Assembly: GCA_965178295.1 (NCBI GenBank)
Contig: CBCXTT010000004.1
Span: 1 to 51,577, forward strand
Direction of reading: 5' to 3'
Source: CBCXTT01 sp965178295
GTDB taxonomy: Bacteria; Pseudomonadota; Alphaproteobacteria; UBA7879
DNA length: 51,577 nucleotides
In this document: positions 47,210 to 51,577 of the stretch, one piece after another
How the letters are laid out: the number at the start of each line of letters is the position of its first letter
Position numbering within the stretch: the first letter of the stretch is position 1
The notes under the pieces: model-generated
Told to the model about the DNA's origin: nothing
Database searches by the model: none
Seen by the model: the letters and a program-made list of their open reading frames with translations, nothing else
Program-made: the position numbers and the translations under genes

Positions 47210-47468
47210 AGTTTACACCTAAATTTTCCTTGAAACTGTGGAGATCATACCCTCAAATTCCGGCTTTTGCCAAGTAGATAATGTGAGTTATTCTGCTAAA
47301 TATAGCTTTCTATAGGCGAGGCTTCTTTTTTACAGCAACAACCGCATTCTCTGCTGTACAAGCATCACATGCATACGATCATTGATGCCGCTCTTTCCAC
47401 CGTCACTCAATGATCAGGAATATGCTTTTTGCATAGACGAGACAACAGTATATGCTGGGAAATGGCAA

Positions 47469-47954
47469 TTAATCAAATAATCCAGACACCTGCTCTATCT
47501 TGAAAAAGACCCAAATAAATACTAATCCTATCACAACAAGAACCGTTCCCCAAAGGTAGTCGCCGCCTTCTTGTTTTTCAGAGGTTGAAATTTGAGCCAA
47601 TGCATCAGAGTTAATACCCGGCGCCTCAACAGCAGGATCTTTAAGATATTCTGTGCGAAACGTTTCAACAAGATCCCCGGTATCATCCAGGTTAAGGAAC
47701 TTGCTGTAAGATCTGACAAATCCTGACGAAAAGCTTAATTGAGGCAATGCTTCAAAGTCACCTGCTTCTATTGCTTTTAGGTACGCTTTGCGAATGCACA
47801 GTTTATTGGAAACATCTTCTAGAGAAATTTTTTTTGCAAGACGCGCACGACGCAGCACCTTCCCTGCATCATTTAAAAATTGCTCTTCCTGTAACGCACG
47901 CTCTTCGTCTACTGGTAAGAGCTCCTCACGTACAGACTTTTTTTCAATAACCAT
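47469..47954 (-). CDS. Short RodZ-like membrane protein with HTH domain
   Basis: RodZ links MreB to the cell-shape machinery. The N-terminal HTH_25 domain is clear (VLRRARLAKKISLEDVSNKL, about 32-51; IRKAYLKAIEAGDFEALP; GFVRSYSKFLNLD). A linker and one TM helix follow (about 133-151), and the protein ends soon after, at 161 residues: the periplasmic DUF4115 part of full RodZ is missing. ATG 47954 is chosen because of the GGGGAGGGG before it. It sits between the FabK/NMO-like gene (50 nt upstream) and hisS, the usual alphaproteobacterial place for this family. Confidence 0.85.
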   Translation of the reverse strand: MVIEKKSVREELLPVDEERALQEEQFLNDAGKVLRRARLAKKISLEDVSNKLCIRKAYLKAIEAGDFEALPQLSFSSGFVRSYSKFLNLDDTGDLVETFRTEYLKDPAVEAPGINSDALAQISTSEKQEGGDYLWGTVLVVIGLVFIWVFFKIEQVSGLFD

Positions 47955-48004
47955 CCCTATCCCCTCCCCAGGGTTGAAGCACATGCATCAACTACACAAA
48001 TAGT

Positions 48005-48994
48005 CTAAAGTGCTGCAGACGCTTGTTCAACTAGTTCTTTGATAATTTCTTTCGCAGCCTGCTCTTTATTCACCATACCAACACTTTGTCCCGCCATCAA
48101 TGATCCCTTTTCAATATCCCCATCAATCACGGCACGCCGCAACGCACCTGCCCAATAATGTTCGATTTCCAGCTGACCTTCTTCTTGTGAAATTTCTCCA
48201 GCTTGATGGCGAGCGAGTACATTGCGCTGCTTTTCCACAAAATCTTGTGTAGCCTTATTTCGTAGTGCACGCACCGGAATAACCGGAAATTTTTCATCCA
48301 ACTGAATAGATAAAATCGCATCTCGCGCGTGCGCTCTCAAAAAAGCTTGCTTAAAATTTGAATGTGCCCGGCACTCGTGAGCGCATACAAAACGACTGCC
48401 TAGCTGACAACCTGCGGCACCAAGCTTTAAATATGTTGCTATCACTTCACCACGTCCAATGCCGCCCGCTACAAAAACGGGCACACTCTTAACATGAGGA
48501 ATAATTTCTTGAACAAGCACACTTGTCGCAACAGGGCCTGTATGCCCCCCCGCTTCCATGCCTTCTAAAACAAGGGCATCTGCTCCCATGCGCACCAATT
48601 TTTTTGCAAGCACCAGTGCTGGGGCAAAGCATATCACCTGCACGCTTGCCGACTTGAGTTGCTGTATAATGTCTATCTTAGGCAGACCACCCGCCAGTAC
48701 AACATGCGCAACACCTTCTTCAATGCAAACATCTGCAAGCATCTTTAAATCTGGGTGCATCGTGATCAGATTGACGCCAAATGGCTTGTGCGTCATAGCC
48801 TTAGTAGCCTGAATTTCTTGGCGCAGCATATCAGGTGACATAGCGCCGCACGCAAGCACTCCAAACCCACCAGCATTAGAGATTGCTGATACTAAGTTTC
48901 GCTCAGATACCCATGTCATTGCGCCCGCCAAAATGGGGTACGGGACACCTAAAAATTCAGAGCCTTTTTGCCATAAAGCGGATAAAGAGTTCAT
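48005..48994 (-). CDS. NMO/FabK-family flavin enzyme (nitronate monooxygenase or enoyl-ACP reductase II)
   Basis: FMN-dependent TIM-barrel protein. Visible are GVPYPILAGAMTWVS (16-30), EGMEAGGHTGP (the flavin/catalytic His loop), VFVAGGIGRG, GSRFVCAHEC, and near the end LMAGQSVGMV, all shared by FabK enoyl-ACP reductases and by nitronate monooxygenases. The MAGQSVG end and the GxEAGGHxG form lean toward FabK, which would complete fatty-acid elongation. 329 residues is normal. No good ribosome-binding site precedes ATG 48994. Divergent from ubiG; RodZ-like gene downstream on the same strand. Confidence 0.85.
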   Translation of the reverse strand: MNSLSALWQKGSEFLGVPYPILAGAMTWVSERNLVSAISNAGGFGVLACGAMSPDMLRQEIQATKAMTHKPFGVNLITMHPDLKMLADVCIEEGVAHVVLAGGLPKIDIIQQLKSASVQVICFAPALVLAKKLVRMGADALVLEGMEAGGHTGPVATSVLVQEIIPHVKSVPVFVAGGIGRGEVIATYLKLGAAGCQLGSRFVCAHECRAHSNFKQAFLRAHARDAILSIQLDEKFPVIPVRALRNKATQDFVEKQRNVLARHQAGEISQEEGQLEIEHYWAGALRRAVIDGDIEKGSLMAGQSVGMVNKEQAAKEIIKELVEQASAAL

Positions 48995-49077
48995 TTATAT
49001 TGCTCATTTATTTTTTGCGTGTATCGTGTGATAGTAAGGGTTACTGAGAATAATACTATAAACTGGAGTCTAAGCGC

Positions 49078-49785
49078 ATGTCCACCGTTGATCATGCAGA
49101 AATTTCTCAATTTGATGCGCACGCCTATAATTGGTGGGATGAAAAAGGTCCATTTTCCCCACTTCACCGCATGAATCCCGTACGCTTGCAGTTTATGCAC
49201 AACACACTAGCCACCGTTAAAAACGGTGCTTATACCGACGCTTCCCTGCTCGATATAGGATGTGGAGGGGGCCTTATAACAGAACCATTTGCACGCCTGG
49301 GCATGAACGTAACAGGACTTGACGCAGCCCCAGAAACCATTCGTCAAGCACGGACTCATGCCTATGATATGTTGCTTGAGATTACATATGTTAATGATGC
49401 ACTGGAGAACTTTAACCCACCCCAAAAATTTGACATCGTTTCAGCTCTTGAAATTGTTGAGCATGTCGCAGATTTAGAATTATTTATCACACATTGTCAC
49501 CGAATGTTGAAACCGAATGGTGTGTTGTTTTTATCAACTTTAAATCGAACAATTCAATCTTATATCGAAGCAATTTTTATGGCAGAGCTTGTCCTAAAAT
49601 GGATACCACGCGGCACGCACACATGGAACAAATTCTTGCGCCCCAGCACATTATGCCACCAATTAGAAAAACATGGTTTACGTGCGTTTGCGATGGCTGG
49701 ATTTGCTTACAATCCTCTTGAAAAAAGCTGGCGCCTGGAAGAAAGACCACACACAAACTACATTTTGGCTGCAAGGCGTAGCTAA
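49078..49785 (+). CDS. ubiG: Ubiquinone biosynthesis O-methyltransferase UbiG
   Basis: Carries out both O-methylations of the ubiquinone ring. Starts with the family pattern EISQFDAHAYNWWDEKGPFSPLHRMNP (in two blocks, about 8-34), SAM motif LLDIGCGGG (57-65), VSALEIVEHV, LSTLNRT, and the WNKFLRP region used for membrane contact. 235 residues is normal. TGGAG lies 9 nt before ATG 49078. It implies a quinone-based respiratory chain. Confidence 0.95.
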   Translation: MSTVDHAEISQFDAHAYNWWDEKGPFSPLHRMNPVRLQFMHNTLATVKNGAYTDASLLDIGCGGGLITEPFARLGMNVTGLDAAPETIRQARTHAYDMLLEITYVNDALENFNPPQKFDIVSALEIVEHVADLELFITHCHRMLKPNGVLFLSTLNRTIQSYIEAIFMAELVLKWIPRGTHTWNKFLRPSTLCHQLEKHGLRAFAMAGFAYNPLEKSWRLEERPHTNYILAARRS

Positions 49786-49794
49786 ATTCAGGTC

Positions 49795-49823
49795 TTGTCA
49801 GTATTATGTCAACGCGCTATTTT
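49795..49823 (+). promoter_or_regulatory. Probable sigma-70 promoter of hpf
   Basis: TTGTCA at 49795-49800, 17-nt spacer, TATTTT at 49818-49823, 45 nt before the hpf ATG. It would allow hpf to be expressed apart from ubiG. Confidence 0.5.
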
Positions 49824-49868
49824 TAAAGGGGATGTATAAATGTATTCTTACAAAACGCAGGAGATAGA

Positions 49869-50468
49869 ATGGACGTTGTCATTACAGGAAAAAATATGGA
49901 TATTGGCGAAGCTTTCCACGAATATATTAAGGAAAAAGTTGCAGAAATTGTCAAAAAATATTTTAATCACACATTTGATGTAACAGTCACTATCACAAAA
50001 GAAGGTCATGAAATCTTGGCTGATATTAATGCGCATGTGGGTCGCGGTATTCTCCTCGTGAGTCATGCGCGCAATGCTGACCCATACACAGCATTTGACC
50101 AAGCATTGCATAAGGTTGAAAAGCGTGTACGCAAATATAAAAACCGTTTGCGTGCCCACCATAGCAAGCATGAAGCTAAAAGTGAAAAAAAGGCGTTGCA
50201 GTATATACTTAACCACGATCTTTACGACAAAGATGAAGATCATGTAAATGATGTGGGGAAAGAACCAGCTGTTATCGCAGAAATGATAGCAGACTTACCC
50301 TCGTTAACCGTTAGCGATGCTGTCATGCGCATGGAACTCTCCGACGCCCCCGTGTACATGTTTCATAACAAAGCGCATGAGGGCCTAAATATCGTCTATA
50401 AGAGAGATGATGGAAATATTGGGTGGGTTGACCCCGCTGGATCTGAAAATGTTCGGAAAATTGGATGA
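49869..50468 (+). CDS. hpf: Long ribosome hibernation promoting factor
   Basis: Binds the 30S decoding site and dimerises ribosomes in stationary cells. N-terminal S30AE domain (1-100: VVITGKNMDIGEAFHEYI, and the basic KVEKRVRKYKNRLRAHH), a linker, then the C-terminal dimerisation domain (about 145-195: DAPVYMFHNKAHEGLNIVYK, DGNIGWVDP). 199 residues is the long form usual in alphaproteobacteria. A GGAG lies shortly before ATG 49869. The usual next gene, ptsN, is not found. Confidence 0.95.
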   Translation: MDVVITGKNMDIGEAFHEYIKEKVAEIVKKYFNHTFDVTVTITKEGHEILADINAHVGRGILLVSHARNADPYTAFDQALHKVEKRVRKYKNRLRAHHSKHEAKSEKKALQYILNHDLYDKDEDHVNDVGKEPAVIAEMIADLPSLTVSDAVMRMELSDAPVYMFHNKAHEGLNIVYKRDDGNIGWVDPAGSENVRKIG

Positions 50469-50891
50469 AAAATAAAAATAATGTGTTCGTAGAAAGCTAA
50501 GGTCAGGATGGCAATGTATGCTCACTGGTGTTTTCAGCATATGTTTACAGAGGGCAGCAGATGATTGTCTGCGTAGGATTATAGTTGCAGTCTCCGGCAC
50601 TCAGGAGAAGAAGCGCATGTTGCGTCAAAATTTGCACAAATGTATCAAGAAACAATAACCAAACTTTAATGTTGTGAGAAAAAACATAGGAAGATTTTTT
50701 ATGTTGCAAGCTGGGATGAGAATAGTGGCTTCTTGTTGCCCAGCACACAGTGTTTCTAGGCCGGGGACTGTCTGATGATCAACGTCAACATTGCTTCTCT
50801 AGAGAACGGGGACAAAAAATCCCTTGGTATCCCACAGATTTATGCTAAAATGTTAGAAAAGCTAATAGGGTGGAATGTTCTTGGATAATTT
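50469..50891. other. Intergenic stretch between hpf and the TamA-like gene
   Basis: No open frame of note. A small hairpin GCAGA-TGATTG-TCTGC lies at 50557-50572, without a T-run. In many alphaproteobacteria ptsN would be here; I see no remnant that I can name. Confidence 0.45.
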
Positions 50892-51577
50892 GTGAAAAAT
50901 TGGTGTTTAATATATGATCTATTTGTGATTTTCCTTTTAGGTGCACCCTTTTCTGTATCTGCAAAAATTCCGCTTGTGTCTAAACACGCCAAAACAGCCA
51001 TCCTCTATCAGCCTATTTTATCCGGTGTTGCAATCCCTGAAATTCGGGAAGCAATAAAAAAAACTGCTGATCTTTTTCAATTACAAGATAAACCAACACA
51101 TACGATTGCGGAGCTTAAAGCTCGCTCGAAACAAGATATGCAAGCAGTCTTAAGAGTATTAACAGAGATGGGATACTATAATGCTGAGATTAGTTATTCT
51201 TTAAATCTTTCAGTGCAGCCTCTTGTGGTGAACTTTATGGTGCAGTTGGGGCCACAGTATACAATACAAAAATTTGAATTAAAATCCACAAACTCCAAAG
51301 ACTTAATCGTTAAAAAAGCTTCTATTAACCTCCCGAAATTTGGTGCCCGCATTGGACAACCCGCCGATATGCAGCGTGTGCGCAATGCCCTGAAACAAGT
51401 CTTTGCACTTCTTGGAAACGAGGGGTATCCGTATGCCCAGGTCAAGTCTGAACAAGCAACAGCTGACCATACGACGCGCGGTCTTAATATTTCTGTTGAA
51501 ATTGACCCCGGAAAGTTGATGACATTTGATAATATTAATATTACCGCTCACCCCTCAAATATTGATACAGAGTTCAT
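50892..51577 (+). CDS. TamA/BamA-family POTRA protein (5' part; runs off the right edge)
   Basis: Outer-membrane assembly factor of the Omp85 family, probably TamA, which with TamB works in outer-membrane homeostasis. The frame is open from GTG 50892 to the window end (228 codons). Signal peptide MKNWCLIYDLFVIFLLGAPF, cleaved near VSA/KIP. POTRA-like repeats follow: VLRVLTEMGYYNAEISYSL (first), YTIQKFELK...ADMQRVRNALKQVF (second), NEGYPYAQVKSE (the TamA YP.A.V pattern) and MTFDNINI (third begins). The barrel is outside the window. No strong ribosome-binding site; ATGs within the frame are too late to keep the signal peptide. Confidence 0.82.
   Translation, partial: MKNWCLIYDLFVIFLLGAPFSVSAKIPLVSKHAKTAILYQPILSGVAIPEIREAIKKTADLFQLQDKPTHTIAELKARSKQDMQAVLRVLTEMGYYNAEISYSLNLSVQPLVVNFMVQLGPQYTIQKFELKSTNSKDLIVKKASINLPKFGARIGQPADMQRVRNALKQVFALLGNEGYPYAQVKSEQATADHTTRGLNISVEIDPGKLMTFDNINITAHPSNIDTEF

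Noticed and set aside
1..51577. Insertion sequences, integrases, toxin-antitoxin or restriction genes
   Set aside because: None of their motifs or terminal repeats were seen anywhere in the window.

Overview
The window looks like part of the chromosome of an alphaproteobacterium with a reduced, decaying genome. That is probably a host-associated or intracellular lineage (Holosporales/Rickettsiales-like), which is an inference. The reasons are: gene neighbourhoods typical of Alphaproteobacteria (plsY-[dprA]-topA-rnr; proS-lolC-lolD-dnaE; hisS-prfA-prmC; lptF-lptG-lptD; surA-rsmA); a short ProS of alphaproteobacterial type; A+T-rich DNA; usual neighbours that are missing (pdxA between surA and rsmA, ispG between the RodZ-like gene and hisS); a decayed dprA; and an MHS-family (ProP-like) transporter. 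By eye I found no rRNA, tRNA, CRISPR array, prophage or insertion sequence.

Layout. 1-9009, plus strand: 3' part of lysS, pyk, rlmB, plsY, a decayed dprA, topA, rnr. 9520-10071, minus: a LOG-family phosphoribohydrolase. 10110-17710, minus: a complete ABC-transporter-dependent capsule export and Kdo-linker locus (kpsM-T-E-D-C-S) in which every gene is broken by single-base frameshifts or stops, although the old start/stop overlaps between genes are still readable. 17815-19810, plus: MHS-type MFS transporter and an outer-membrane beta-barrel protein. Then tyrS (minus) and an M16 peptidase (plus), followed by about 1.2 kb without a gene. 23705-34807, minus: one tightly packed run lptF-lptG-lptD-proS-lolC/E-lolD-dnaE, which combines LPS and lipoprotein export with tRNA charging and replication. 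34912-36979, plus: surA and rsmA, with a good promoter. 37108-40395, minus: two secreted proteins of unknown family, the smaller made of two nearly identical 137-residue units. 40459-43017: HIT protein, a small ORF, an ornithine-aminotransferase-like gene whose PLP lysine is Gln, and a TMEM175-like gene split at an A9 tract. 43361-48994, minus: FabK/NMO-like enzyme, a short RodZ-like membrane HTH protein, hisS, prfA, an M15 peptidase and prmC. 49078-51577, plus: ubiG, long hpf and the 5' part of a TamA/BamA-like POTRA protein running off the window.

How it fits together: core information processing and outer-membrane biogenesis (LptDFG, LolC/D, SurA, TamA-like) are intact. Capsule export, competence-type DNA processing (DprA), a potassium-channel-like protein and probably an ornithine aminotransferase are dead or dying. 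About twenty lesions are confined to the 7.6-kb capsule locus while long genes on both sides (dnaE, topA, lptD, rnr) stay open, which argues for biological inactivation rather than poor sequence. The most unusual live candidates are the two secreted orphan proteins, the lysine-less RocD and the M15 peptidase inserted between prfA and prmC.
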